Shown here piece by piece: positions 37,301 to 50,187 of a stretch of 64,000 bases of DNA. Source of the stretch: Haliclona indistincta. Taxonomy: Eukaryota > Porifera > Demospongiae > Haplosclerida > Chalinidae. The stretch is from NCBI GenBank assembly GCA_964017065.1, contig OZ024784.1, positions 4,135,152 through 4,199,151 of the forward strand, read 5' to 3'. Under the pieces are notes generated by a model. It was given only the letters and a program-made list of their open reading frames with translations. It was not told the DNA's origin and searched no databases. The translations under genes and the position numbers were made by a program. How positions within the stretch are numbered: the first letter of the stretch is position 1; each line of letters opens with the position of its first letter.

Positions 37301-39525
37301 GTAAATAGACATAAAAGCACATTATACACTACTGTACATACGTTGTATATCTGGGAGAGCAAGTAGGCATTCGATTACTGTCGCTTCTGCATTGACTGCA
37401 ATTGGCATTGTAATTATCTACAATAAAGTGAAACAGCAGCAGAATAATCATTGATTGATTACCTGGAGTCGACTAATCATACTATTAGCCCTAAGAAATA
37501 TTGATGTATTACTGTTGGAAAGGAAACTGAAGCTTGTTGTATCCTATACATTGAAACAGAATTCTAATCATAAAATTGTTATGGCCAGCTAGGCAATGAA
37601 TATACTTTGCTTAGATTGTACGCCATGTTTTCGCGACCTTGTGAACTCTGGTAATTCACTTCAATCCTATATCCAGTTAGATTACCTGTTGATTATAATA
37701 AACTTTTGTATGTAAGATATATTTGGTCTATTACCAAGTGGTCTTTCCCAAGAAAAACGAAAGGTCCAGTAATTTTGAAAAAATTCAGATCTGTCATCTG
37801 GCTCGAGTTCAGTTGTTACGCTTCTGTAGTCTACTTGATGTGGAAAACCATTAGCTGGATCTTGATTGGCTGAACCATAAGATCATTGAGTGTAGATATT
37901 ACTCTCAGTGTGTCTTACCTCCATAGACTGACAGGTTCAACACAGGGCTATACTGAGTCATATTGGTCCTTGAAACAACAGCATATGAAATGGACACGTT
38001 TGAACATGCAAATTCACTCAAAAGCAGTCGATGAGTAGATTCTGGCTGTTTTAAGCAGAACTTATTTGATGCATTATACAAATCAAATCTTACCAGCCAG
38101 ATATAAGTGCTGAGTGATGCATTATCCATGGACTGCACTCTGAATACATACGTAGTGTACCCAGAAGAGTTGAACGAGGCATTGAGTTTGGTAAATGAGC
38201 TGACATTGCCTATGTGGTACACTCCTGCTCTCTCTTTACACTCTGGTGGATTGAGTTCAGGAAAATTTGTTGGTATAATTGGCACACGTTGAGGCATCCC
38301 TATTTTATTTCGAATAAAATTGATGAGTACACACAGTCGTGTATTACTAACCTGGTGGTGATTGAAATGCACAACCCAATTGACATAAGGTTCTGTTCTG
38401 TAATTTTAAAAATTTACATTAGAGAGCAACTACATGTTCACACTTACACAAAAGTCAAACATGAATTCGTCCCTTAAGCATCTCTCTTCTCTTTGGAAAT
38501 GTTCACAGTTGTCTACCTGTTGTCAATGAACACGACCTATAATTTTTGTTATTGTACGTACAATGTAATTTCATACACAAGCTGTTGTGCAATCCTGTGT
38601 TGTTCTCTGTGGATCAAGAGCTCGTTCTTCACACCCTCTCCTACACTCAAGAACCTGTTTGGGTGTTATTGGCACATTAAACAGCACACTTCACTATTGT
38701 ATACCTGTATCCTATTCATTGCAGAGTTCAGCTGAGAAGCCGAGACTGTTTTGAGAGTTGGAAATCCTTCAAGTTCCTTTGAAGGTAGATGAGAGGATCA
38801 GTAAGATAGTTTTTATGTAAGAGAATATACTTACCATGGTTTGAGAAATAGCTTCCTCAGGGAAAAACTGTTAGGTAAAAAAAAACATAGCACTTTAGCC
38901 AACATCACATAATGTTAGGTTAATCATAAATGTTGTGTGAACATGACGCAAGTTTCAAACAATGTAGTTGTTGATGACTTTTGTAATGGTATAGTGAAGT
39001 ATGAGTAGTTGTTTTGTGTATTGGGAATAGATGCATGCTATATATAGATATGACAAAAATGTCACAGGAAGAACTGTACTACGGTATGAAGTCAGTAGTA
39101 TTGAGATCAGAGGTCATGGAGGAAATGGTAATACTAGCTGAGTATGAGCAGATCTGAGCAAGCCCTCATCCATGGATGAGAAACAACAGTTTACACACAT
39201 GCGTAACAGCTGAGTGGTGTCATGCATCATCACCCATACAGGGAAATTTAAATATACAATGTACTTCACTTGCCATATCGAGACAATGCAGCCAGCAGTC
39301 AGCCAAGCGCAGCGCATCTTCTTCAGTTCTAAGGCGCACCTCTACTGCAGGTTGAGGTAGCTCACACACCGACATCAGTGGTATACTAGTATTGCAGTTG
39401 CCTGCCAGTGTAGGAGAATCGGTATCTTCGTCACCATAGTCGTCGTCTGCGCCGTAGACATCCTGAGTGTTTGCAATGAAGCACGTTCCAAGAACGATAA
39501 ACAGCACAACAACTAAACTCTTCAT
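34304..39525 (-). CDS. Receptor tyrosine kinase 2, FNIII ectodomain (tandem copy)
   Basis: This paralogue has the same exon order as RTK 1: signal peptide and acidic Cys exon (39525 down to about 39275), Cys-rich exons, FNIII-like domains, a transmembrane helix ([20 protein letters not shown] near 36040-36110) and a kinase with [36 protein letters not shown] and [15 protein letters not shown]. The tail has [11 protein letters not shown] and NPYIDHP and stops at 34304, 118 bp from the RTK 1 ATG. Two stretches (about 34630-35430 and 37135-38385) are nearly identical to RTK 1, introns included, while the signal peptide, transmembrane and juxtamembrane regions differ clearly. One acceptor at about 37275 is shifted by 3 nt, keeping frame. 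No disabling lesion is evident once that shift is allowed for. Confidence 0.83.
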
Positions 39526-39849
39526 TTCAGTACTACAGACCTAGGTACGATTAAATAAAAAAATGTATCGCCAGCTCAGAGTCGTGTTGCAATATAATCA
39601 CGTCCACAGCCCACGCTTTTGCGGTCTATTATTGTCCCTGGTCAGCCTAATAGGGATGCTCCCTGACACAACAGCGGCAGAATGGCGTCTATATAATCAT
39701 TCAGGAAATATTATTATAGAGATGTTTATAACCACTGTGTGTTGTACAGCATTGCTGAACTATGAGTGTTGACTGTTGTAAGTCTGGATTGGATTGCTTG
39801 TGAAGTTTTATTTGATCGGTCAAGTTGCCGAGAGGACTTTGACCAAAAT

Positions 39850-42800
39850 TTACCAATCAGCTTCTCCTGTTGTCTTGGTAAAAATATAATCATACCCCTT
39901 CAAGTTCATTATTCCATCTTTGAGAGCAAATTTCCACTTGGTACGAACACGATAAACCTGCAGGAGATGATACACACACATTGTAATTCCCTGATGGTCA
40001 AGCATTGCTTACTTTCTCAAACTGGCAAACGATAGTGTTATCAGTCTCTAGTGCCTGATCATCTTCGTCACTATCTGCATCATCAGCTGAGTTGAGAGGG
40101 TCATCATCATCATACTAAATGGATGAGAATATAGAAGTGAAGTAGGAAAAGGAAGTAGCAGTAGATAGTAAAAAGGAAACTCACGCCCTCATATGGGTCC
40201 TGTTGCTCTTCATCCTAAAGGAATTATACCACAAGGTACTGATAGTGATAACACACACAAACCTCATCAGTATCATCAGATCCCTCATCAGACTCTTCAC
40301 TACTGCTGCCTCCCACTGGACCATCTAGTTGTGAAATAGACTCAAGTTCTCTCAAGCTAGCATGAGACCGAAGTTGACAGTCAATTCTTCCATGCCTCCT
40401 TCTTCTCCTCAAAATGACGTGCTTGTCTTTCACTTTACAAGGGCCTTCACATGCTAATTGCATGCGTTCAACAGTAGAAGGAAGTGGAGAAGAAGCAATC
40501 GCAGGAGGCCCATCCGATTGTTCAACATCTTTACTACCAGCAGCATCCTACAGACAAAGAATAAACAAAAATTAATAGATAAAAATAGCAATTTACATTT
40601 GGATTGTTTTGTTGTTGCTGTTGCTGCAAACGTTGCTGCTGTTGAGCTAGTGCTGCTAAAGCTGCTCGCTGTTGCACAATAGGTAGATATGGCATCATGT
40701 AGGTAGTCATTCCCAAGCCTCTTTGCTGTAACAGCAACCCTGCTGCAGCAGGATTTGAAACCTGAGTAAGGAGTGAGCAAACATGTGTAGGTTAACAGAC
40801 AGTGATGTTGACATACCATTATTGGTTGAACTCCTGCCGCCATTGCTCCTGCTAGTGAATAGACAGAGGAAGCTGATGGAGTAGCAACACTTGTACTAGC
40901 GGCTGCAGATCCGGGAACTGTTTGTTGTGCTAGAGCGGCTAGCTGAGGCTGAAGAAGTGAGAGTTGAGTGGTGTCAATGAGAGGAGGAGGAGGCAGAGAG
41001 GAAGGCGCAGTTGATGGGCGCGTCTCTACTGGTGCTGTTGCTGTAGTTTGTGATTTAGGAGGAGCTTGTTGAATCACAGAAGTGATTGATGTAGGCGCTG
41101 CTGAAGGAGGTGGTGGTGGAGGAGGAGGTGATGGTGCCTGTAATGTACAAAAAATAATATAGAGAGACTCCACTCTTTGATAATTTAGAGTTTGCTAGCT
41201 GCACAAAAGTTGAATATATCAGCTCAGTGGTTTGATGTATGTTTAGTGGTTTTGTTAACATGTTTAACAGTTTTTGTAAATTAGTCTAGTGTGGTATTGA
41301 ATTATGTCATTCTTGTTCTGTGTTGCTGCAATATATTCTTGTTGAATTTGGTTATCAACTCGTGTGTTAACCACAACACTACTATGGTAGATACTGTAGT
41401 ACTCACTGAGACTACTCAGCCAACAGGATATGGGCCCAGGCTTCCTCACTGGTATCTACTGATTTCTACTGACCGGCTGTGAGAGACTGTGACTAATTCT
41501 ACTTTCCGAGTATTATTGCGCCTATCAATGTCACGCCCCACCACGGGGCGAGGTGGGGCAATGTGGGGATTTTCGATTGTGGTTTTTACAATGCCCCAGG
41601 CCAGGGTGGGGGAGCGATTGGCATGCAAATCCCCTACATATCCCCCACTTAGTGGTGTCCACAGTCCAAACAGAGAACACTATGCTACATATCCCTATGT
41701 CCGCATACGTATGTTTTACTGAAAAATACGATCGTGTCAAATGCCCGACCCCTCGGGCAGAAAACAGCTTGCAAATCCCCACGTAATCCCCCACCCTAGT
41801 GACAATGATAGGCACATAAGAGATCATGGCAGCTGGAGCAGACGAGAAGTGGACTATCGACAAGTTAGATGGAACTAACTGGACCACTTGGAAGTTTCAG
41901 ATTAATCGCCTGCTGCTTGCCAAAGATCGTAGATGGAACAGAGATACTTGCTGAGGGCGCAGGAGCAGATGCTAGAGCTGCATTTGGCAGAAGATCGCAG
42001 AAGGCATTCTCCGTGATAGTGCTCGTGGTCAACTCATCTCAGCTGTATCTAGTCATGTTCTTGGAGGGAGGGGAATACTTATCAAAGGAGTTTAACAGCT
42101 ACCTTCAAGGAAAGGAGTTCATCATGAACTGACAGTACCCTACTCTCCTGAGCAGAATGGAGTAGCTGAGCGAATGAATCGAACATTGATGGAGTCAATG
42201 ATGACACATGCGTCACTACCAGACAGTGTTAGGCTGAAGCAGTGGAAGCTGCTGCCTATATTCGAAATCGCACTCTATTGCAACTGCCTTAAAAGGAAAC
42301 AAGTCACCAGTTGAAGTATGGAGTGGAAGAAAACCAGATGTGTCAAATATGAGAGTCTTTGGGTGCATTGCATATGCTCACATTCCAGATGTACGAAGGC
42401 AGAAACTCGACAAGAAGGCTGATAAGTTTAGATTTGTCGGCTATTCTATTCAGTCAAAAGGTTATTGTCTTCTAGATGAAGAAAAAGGAAAGGTGTACAT
42501 CAGGAGAGATGTGATTTTCAATGAGCAAGATTTTGGACACATCAAGCAGTTGACGTCAGGTCAAGTACTGAACCTGAACCACCACAAGGTGATGATGAAG
42601 TAGAACAACAGAACCTACGACGGTCTGAGCAAACAAGATGACCAACGGTTAGGTTTGAATCGATGAATATGCTGATACAGCTGCTTCTTCAAACACTCCT
42701 GAACATATGGCTTATGCAAATTGTGGAACCAGTAACTATGAAGGAAGCTCTGAACAGTGATCAGTCAAAAGAGTGGAAAGAAGCCGCTGATGCTGAGTAT

Positions 42801-44784
42801 GGCTCTATCCTTCAGAATGAGACTTGGGATTTATTGGAGGTACCTCCTGGAAGAAAGCCCATTGGTTGCAAGTGGGTCTTCAAAGTCAAGCACACAAGCA
42901 AAAAACCAACCGTAATAATGGAAGACAATCAAGGAGCTGTACACATTGCCAAGAATCAAGCAAGGACTAAGCATATTGATATTCGCTACCACTACATCAG
43001 AGAAGCACTGAGTAATGGAACAGTTGATTTCAATATTGTCCAACTGAACACATGATCGCAGACATCTTAACCAAGCCACTAGCAAAGAAGAGATTTGAAA
43101 ACTTACTTGAGAAACTAGGACTAATAGCTGATTGATTAAGTGGGAGTGTTGAATATACCATACAGCGAGAAATCTTGGTGGACAAAATTTTCGTGAATTT
43201 GGCGGATTTCACACGAAACGCCAAAATTTTAACCACCAAAATGAAATGATTTTGCGTGTGTCTATCCGCCTTGGCATCAATTCGCCATAATATTAACCGC
43301 CAAAATCTGTTCTTAGCATAATTATTATTTGCCAAAATTTTGTTCACCAAAATTTCTCGCTATAATTATGGTATTATCTTGTCTCAGTGGCTTGATGTAT
43401 GTTTAGTGGTTTGTTTAAGGTTGCGCTTCACCGGAAACAGGAAGTAGTTAATATTTTCATACTTTATGCAGCTACCTTGTACAATACTTTTAGTTATGGA
43501 GTTCTTGTGTGTGGTGCACAGTCACCTAGTGGTCTCCTCCTATTATTCCAAGTTTGAGTGTTGTTGCATTAGCGGGACGGACGATGCCTGCTGGCGAGCG
43601 TTAGGTACATTATGTGCGACAGTGACAAAAGACAGATGAGAATAAATACTACTGGCACACTTGCCTTCTTGTGCTTCACATGCATTTGCATTGTTTTCCC
43701 CGAAATAAAGCCTAGTTTCTTGAATATTAGCCAGTTCTGCCACTCACGTGTCTGTAAGCAGCTGTTACATGGAAGATAAAGCTTACTTCGTTAAAATCAA
43801 TTCAAATGTCTATGGCCCGATGTCTAAGGGACTCAATCCAGCTAGCAACAGCAGCCTGCATCAAGGAACAAAGGAGCATTGTGTGCCTAAAAACTGTCCT
43901 CATTAACCACCATGATGGTGAGCGCGCCGCAAAATTTGTATTACGACTATTGGGCATAGCTGGTTGATTTACTTGCTGTTTCCGGTAAAGCACCACCTTA
44001 ACAGTTTTTGTCTGTGGAACATTCTAGTTGTATGTGCTCAGTTGTGTATTTAAGGATGTGTTTCTGTTGAGTTTATAGTTTATACTCATTGTTGTGCTGT
44101 CATTGTCATGTGTTGCTGTAATATATTCTTGTTGAGTTTAGTTACTTGTATCAACTCATGTGTTCGCTGCGACCGTAGATACCGTAGAGAATAGTACTCA
44201 CTGAGACGTACTCAGCCAACAACAAAATGCAAATTACAATGCACAAAAAATCTTATACTATAATTATAACAGCTGCAGTGTGACCATACATATGCTCAAC
44301 AAGGTCATTACTATGACAGGAGAGCGGCACGTCTATGTAGTAACTCACTGATGCATGTTGCTGTCGTTGTTGTTGCTGCTTCTGCTTAGGCTGTGGAGGA
44401 TCCACACTGAGTTTCTTTGGACGATTTAAAGCACCACTAACAACCAACTTGTTCTCCCATAACTAGCATGTTAGTACAATAGAACGCACATGCACACAAC
44501 TCAGTATCTCTATACCTGTTTTAGGTCTTCTAGAACCTGCACATCCACTCCTTCATTGAGAAAATCTTCTCGACAATTCTTCACTACATCGTCAACCACC
44601 CATTTGTACACACCCAACTGTAGAATATAAGCGAGAACCTTTATGAATATTAATGAGCACGTACAGATCGCACGATTCGGATTGCAGCTTCACTTTTACA
44701 ACTTTTTGATACTCAGAAAAGAGAAATAGTTATTAGTGTGTCTAAACTCACCATTTGCTCAAGACTTGACTGTCCCGCCGACAT
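39850..44784 (-). CDS. GTF2A1: TFIIA alpha/beta precursor (GTF2A1)
   Basis: TFIIA stabilises TBP on promoters; the alpha/beta precursor is cut by Taspase1. The start MSAGQSSLEQM is at 44784, then VYKWVVDDVVKNCREDFLN and GVDVQVLEDLKQLWENKL (the alpha helix bundle, 44400-44625) and a Gln-rich stretch. After a 3.2-kb intron holding a copia element come Pro-, Ala- and Gln-rich exons (40534-41140), QLDGPVGGSSSEESDE (a Taspase1-type site at 40320-40331), acidic DPLNSADDADSDED and the conserved C-terminal beta domain (NTIVCQFEKVYRVRTKWKF, LKDGIMNLKGYDYIF, GEADW) ending at 39850. This is a complete gene. It is the only one here with such a large transposon-filled intron. Confidence 0.92.
40320..40331 (-). 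other. Taspase1 cleavage-type motif QLDG in TFIIA alpha/beta
   Basis: The codons for Gln-Leu-Asp-Gly fall just before the acidic beta region, as in human TFIIA (QVDG). Taspase1 cuts Q-[FILV]-D before G. The motif is visible; cleavage is inferred. Confidence 0.7.
41208..41425 (+). repeat. 5' LTR of the copia element
   Basis: It matches the 3' LTR in the start (TTGAATATA), the TTTGATGTATGTTTAGTGG stretch, GTTGCTGCAATATATTCTTG and the end CTCAGCCAACA. An internal deletion of roughly 50 bp relative to the 3' LTR is apparent, and the first base of the expected TGTTGAA is A. Confidence 0.8.
41520..41813. mobile_element. GC-rich MITE-like element nested in the copia internal region
   Basis: The ends GCCTATCAATGTCAC (41520-41534) and GTGACAATGATAGGC (41799-41813) are inverted repeats matching at 14 of 15 positions. 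The interior has several copies of GCAAATCCCC/TCCCCCAC-type words in both orientations and is much more GC-rich than its surroundings. No coding frame is credible. No target duplication could be fixed. Confidence 0.55.
43158..43371. mobile_element. MITE with TA target duplication (mariner-type)
   Basis: The ends CCATACAGCGAGAAATCTTG and the reverse complement of CAAAATTTCTCGCTATAATTATGG pair over about 30 bp with a small gap. The interior repeats GCCAAAATTTT-type words in both orientations. TA flanks each side (43156-43157, 43372-43373), and the 5' LTR shows the uninterrupted GAATATATC. Confidence 0.7.
43419..43997. mobile_element. TTAA-target MITE, 579 bp
   Basis: Terminal inverted repeats begin GGTTGCGCTTCACCGGAAAC on the left and, read inward from the right, GGTGGTGCTTTACCGGAAAC, matching at 17 of 20 positions and continuing to about 28 bp. 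TTAA is duplicated at 43415-43418 and 43998-44001. The 5' LTR has the single-TTAA empty site. TTAA duplication is typical of piggyBac-type transposases, but the ends lack the usual CCY start. Short open frames inside look meaningless. Confidence 0.8.
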
Positions 44785-45037
44785 TTTAACCAACTTTAAC
44801 GGAGCTGTCTCGCTTTATATCTCTCCACAGATTTCTATTTATACCACAAAAGCGGAAGCCAACTCCCACCATTACAAACCTAACTTCGATATTACTTTTG
44901 TTAATTTAGAAACAGCCCTGACAAAGTTACTATAAAAGTCTGCAGAGCGCAGACAGAATGACTATTATTTTTGTAGCGATTTTTAAACAGTTATTGAAAA
45001 TAATAATTATTATCATTCAGAGCTGTCCATGCATGTA
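44785..45037. other. Intergenic, TFIIA start to ZC3H11A stop
   Basis: This 253-bp AT-rich gap between two same-strand genes should contain the TFIIA promoter. No clear TATA or other motif can be assigned. Confidence 0.5.
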
Positions 45038-46588
45038 TCAGCTAGTACTTATGTACTCTTCAAGTTCCAACATGAGGTCATCATCGTTATGCGACTGGCT
45101 GAGGAGGTCATGTGAGTGAGAGTGATCCATGCTGATTAGCTCCTGAAACTCTTCATCGTCCTCTATATCTAAGATCTCCGATTCACGTCGCTTTTGCTTC
45201 TCAGCTAGTTCTGATTGTCTGCCAAAAGGAAAAATAAAATTATTAGCTGATATGCATATGCAAAATAATAATACTAACATTTCTGCTTTCATTTCAGCCA
45301 GTGTTTTTCCTCGTTCAGTTGTCACTGCACTTTTCGCCTCAGAACTGGACAAAACCAGTTTCTGAGAGACTTGAGAAGGACTGTCATTGTTGACAGATAC
45401 ATAATCATGACTAGTGTCTAAAATATAGGCAGAAGATGAATATGAGTCATCAGTTCACATCAGCTCACCTTTTGTTGCAGTAGAGCTGCTCTTCTGAACC
45501 TTTAATGCTGCAACAACTCCTTCTTGGCTACGTCTCTTTCTTGATGGAGCTGGGTCAGCTGCTGGAATGCTAGCAGCAGCCTCACCAACATCTGCCGTTG
45601 GACGCTTACGAACAACGTACACCTTTTTCTTAGGCAATGTCACTTTTACTTTTGACTCTGAGTTGCTGACACCTGTTGATGGAGCTAGAGTATTGCAATG
45701 AAGCAAAATGTGTCAATCACACGTACTATTTGCAGCATTTGGGGACTGCCTAATAACAGTACTGGAAACACCGTTTGAAGATTCGTCATTACAAGATTTG
45801 GTGTTAGGTTCAAGTTTGTTTACAGACAAATTCTTAGCAGGAGCTTGGTTTCCACTTTTCTTAGCTGAATGCAAAGCTGACAGAAGAATGGTTGGCTTGA
45901 CAATGGTCGGTACAGTGGGACGAGGTGGAGGAGGTGAGATTGTGGAGGAATTTGCTTGTTGAATAGTTGCTTGTTCAGAAACAAGTGCCGATCCCTTGGT
46001 AGTTTCATTATCAGCAGCACTAGGAGAGGACAATGGTTGCTGCTGCTGCTGTTGATCTCTCTTCATCTTGAGTTCCTCTACTGTCTCGATCTTGATTCCA
46101 GACAACTTTTCGGCAGATGCTACACACAAATTGAAATGAGGTCAACAACACACTTGTGAATATTCTCACCGATATCTCTGCACAGCTGTATTCTATCAAC
46201 TACAGTAGGAGCAAATAGGCGTGGTTTAAAATGCTTGAAAGGGCAGTGTGTTTTTAAACAGCCGGTGGTTTGGTTCTCCCAGTAACAAGGAATAGATGAG
46301 CGTTGTCGACTCAATTTGCTGTGTCTAAATGCACAGACTGGTCTGTCACAAGAGCCTTGTTGCCATAACGAACACATCTCCTCATTACCCAGAGCAGCAG
46401 AACAGTGGCGAAACTTGCAATCACTTCCCTGATAACAGTAGAGTATTTTGATGGTTTGTAACAAAAAAATTGAAGCCATATGCACTCACTTTTGTACACG
46501 AGGAGTAGAAATAGTAATAACAGTCTTCTGCCTTTGGATTGAAATTGACTTTTGCCACATTATTTGGCAGTTGTTTTGGCAATTCCAT
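45038..46588 (-). CDS. ZC3H11A: ZC3H11A-like CCCH zinc-finger mRNA export protein
   Basis: ZC3H11A is a nuclear mRNA-export factor associated with the TREX complex. The start MELPKQLPNN is at 46588; a Lys/Asn segment then leads into three CCCH fingers: DCYYYFYSSCTKGSDCKFRH, MCSLWQQGSCDRPVCAFRH and IPCYWENQTTGCLKTHCPF, in the family's order and spacing. Downstream are ETVEELKMKRDQQQQQQ (family repeat IKTLEEIK), low-complexity Pro/Ser exons, basic KKKVYVVRKRPTADV, and a C-terminal acidic LMLELEEY ending at 45038. It is shorter than the vertebrate protein, mainly in the linker. It is divergent from PSMC6, with starts 368 bp apart. Confidence 0.85.
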
Positions 46589-46956
46589 AGTGAGAATCAC
46601 AATATCAGTGACAGGTGTACGTAAGAAAATAGTTTTTTTTTCCTTTCTGAATAGTTGTTTCAGTGTCTCATTGAAGTATAAACAGTATGATTGCGTAACC
46701 AACATAAAAAATAGAGAAATAGACAAAAGATCAGATTGATTACTACACACACCCCTCCCATCAAACAAAAAACGGTTATAGTTTTATTTTATTGTTCATA
46801 CCTTTCAACTTGTGCCTTCAGCAATGTTGAAGTAAAGCATAAAGATTGTTATAGCTCTCAAAAAAGATTTTTTAAATCATGCAAGCCCACACACAAAGAC
46901 TCAACTCGAGGGTTAAAATCTTATAAAGGCGCTAAAGGGTTAAAGATTTTACGAGC
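46589..46956. other. Divergent promoter region ZC3H11A/PSMC6
   Basis: This 368-bp AT-rich gap holds both 5' UTRs. No coding exon seems likely; the open frames crossing it have no family resemblance. No X-box is seen. Confidence 0.5.
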
Positions 46957-49242
<2,286 letters not shown>

Positions 49243-49362
49243 ACCCTCTTATTTGCCTTCTATTCAGTAATCACTTCCTTTGTCGTGATTAATAATAGTT
49301 ACACATGCTGATTCACAAGAAAATTCAAATGTACAATGTCAATTTTAGTGTAACTAGCAGTA

Positions 49363-50020
49363 TCATCTTGTCTGGTCTCCATCGGGTAGCATAAGTTGAA
49401 CATATTCCTTGTACAAGATTACTCCCTTGTCAGGGTCTACAGCTGCTTGTAATAATTCATCCATCTCTTCCTGAGTATTGGTAGCACATTTGAATACAAC
49501 TTATGAAGAGGCAGTACTCACTTGTTGAAACACCTCACCCTCCTCCATCATATAGGTCTTCATTTCCTCTGGAGTGATGTGAGAGTTTTTGTCCACGTCT
49601 AGTACCTGAAATGCTTTCAACAGCATCTCCTCACTCACTGGTTGATATCTTCTCTCTAATAGTACTTTAGCCATCATTGGTTGAAACTTCTCAAAACACA
49701 CAAAACCTGTTGGCTCTTCCTCCTCCACTTCCTGTAGTAAGTGTGGGCTTTACTGATATCGCACCAATACACACAGCAACGATTACCTGTATCATATCTT
49801 GCAAGTCACTTTCAGCAGGATAGCAACCCAATGAGCGGATAATAGTACCCAATTCACGTACATCAACTGTTTTGCTGTGTTCATGGTCAAAAATGTCAAA
49901 AGCCTCTTCAATTCTCCTGTTTATGTCTGCAAGCACTGGATCTGCTTCTTTCTTGGGAACATCGAGTACTCCCGCTTCTTTTCCAGCGGTTGCGGTATCA
50001 TCACCATGCTCACTGGCCAT
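49363..50020 (-). CDS. EFCAB2: EFCAB2/DRC8, EF-hand subunit of the nexin-dynein regulatory complex
   Basis: DRC8 is a calmodulin-like part of the N-DRC in motile axonemes. Three exons from ATG 50020 encode NRRIEEAFDIFDHEHSKTVD, VRELGTIIRSLGCYPAE, EVEEEEPTGFVCFEKFQPMM, LLKAFQVLDVDKNSHITPEE and EEMDELLQAAVDPDKGVILY. This matches the family from end to end, including EVEEEEPTG. The EF-hand loop DVDKNSHITPEE looks able to bind calcium; DHEHSKTVDVRE is degenerate. The stop is at 49363-49365, 120 bp from the PSMC6 stop. An X-box begins 20 bp upstream of the ATG. Confidence 0.92.
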
Positions 50021-50039
50021 TATTGTTAACTGGTTAGTG

Positions 50040-50052
50040 GTTACTAAGCAAC
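50040..50052 (+). promoter_or_regulatory. RFX X-box-like motif upstream of EFCAB2
   Basis: GTTACTAAGCAAC has the form GTTACY-N-RGCAAC. It lies 20 bp upstream of the EFCAB2 start and 135 bp upstream of the hnRNP U-like start. EFCAB2 is the axonemal member of the pair. Confidence 0.6.
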
Positions 50053-50187
50053 TGTACTGCGCATGAGTATTGAGACAAATAATTTACCGCCGCGGTAAGA
50101 ATATACGGTTATTCCACGCGCCAAGTTTACGGTCTAGTAAGAACGTGTTGAAGAAGGGCAGCGAGGTCATCGCAGCCATCACTCAAA

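Larger units (their letters stand above)
41208..44221 (+). mobile_element. Decayed Ty1/copia LTR retrotransposon, antisense in a TFIIA intron
   Basis: A 5-bp target duplication ACAAA flanks the element (41203-41207 and 44222-44226). The 5' LTR is 41208-41425 and the 3' LTR 43147-44221, with a purine-rich tract (AAGTGGGAG) just before the latter. Copia-order fragments on the + strand are a Gag-like start (KWTIDKLDGTNWTTWKFQIN near 41850-41900), integrase (YSPEQNGVAERMN near 42130-42180, FVGYSIQSKGYCLLDE), reverse transcriptase start (EWKEAADAEYGSI...GCKWVFKVKH) and an RNase H end (MEDNQGAVHIAKNQARTKHI). Most of pol is deleted and several frames are broken, so the copy is dead. Three DNA elements are nested inside. 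It is not transcribed with the host gene's sense. Confidence 0.88.
43147..44221 (+). repeat. 3' LTR of the copia element, split by two nested DNA elements
   Basis: It starts TGTTGAATATA after the purine tract and ends CTCAGCCAACA at 44221. Two insertions (43158-43371 and 43419-43997) expand it to 1,075 bp. The 5' LTR provides the empty site for both. Confidence 0.8.

Noticed and set aside
43543..43996. Transposase remnant inside the TTAA MITE
   Set aside because: The short frames have no DDE pattern or recognisable transposase segment; I treat the element as non-coding.
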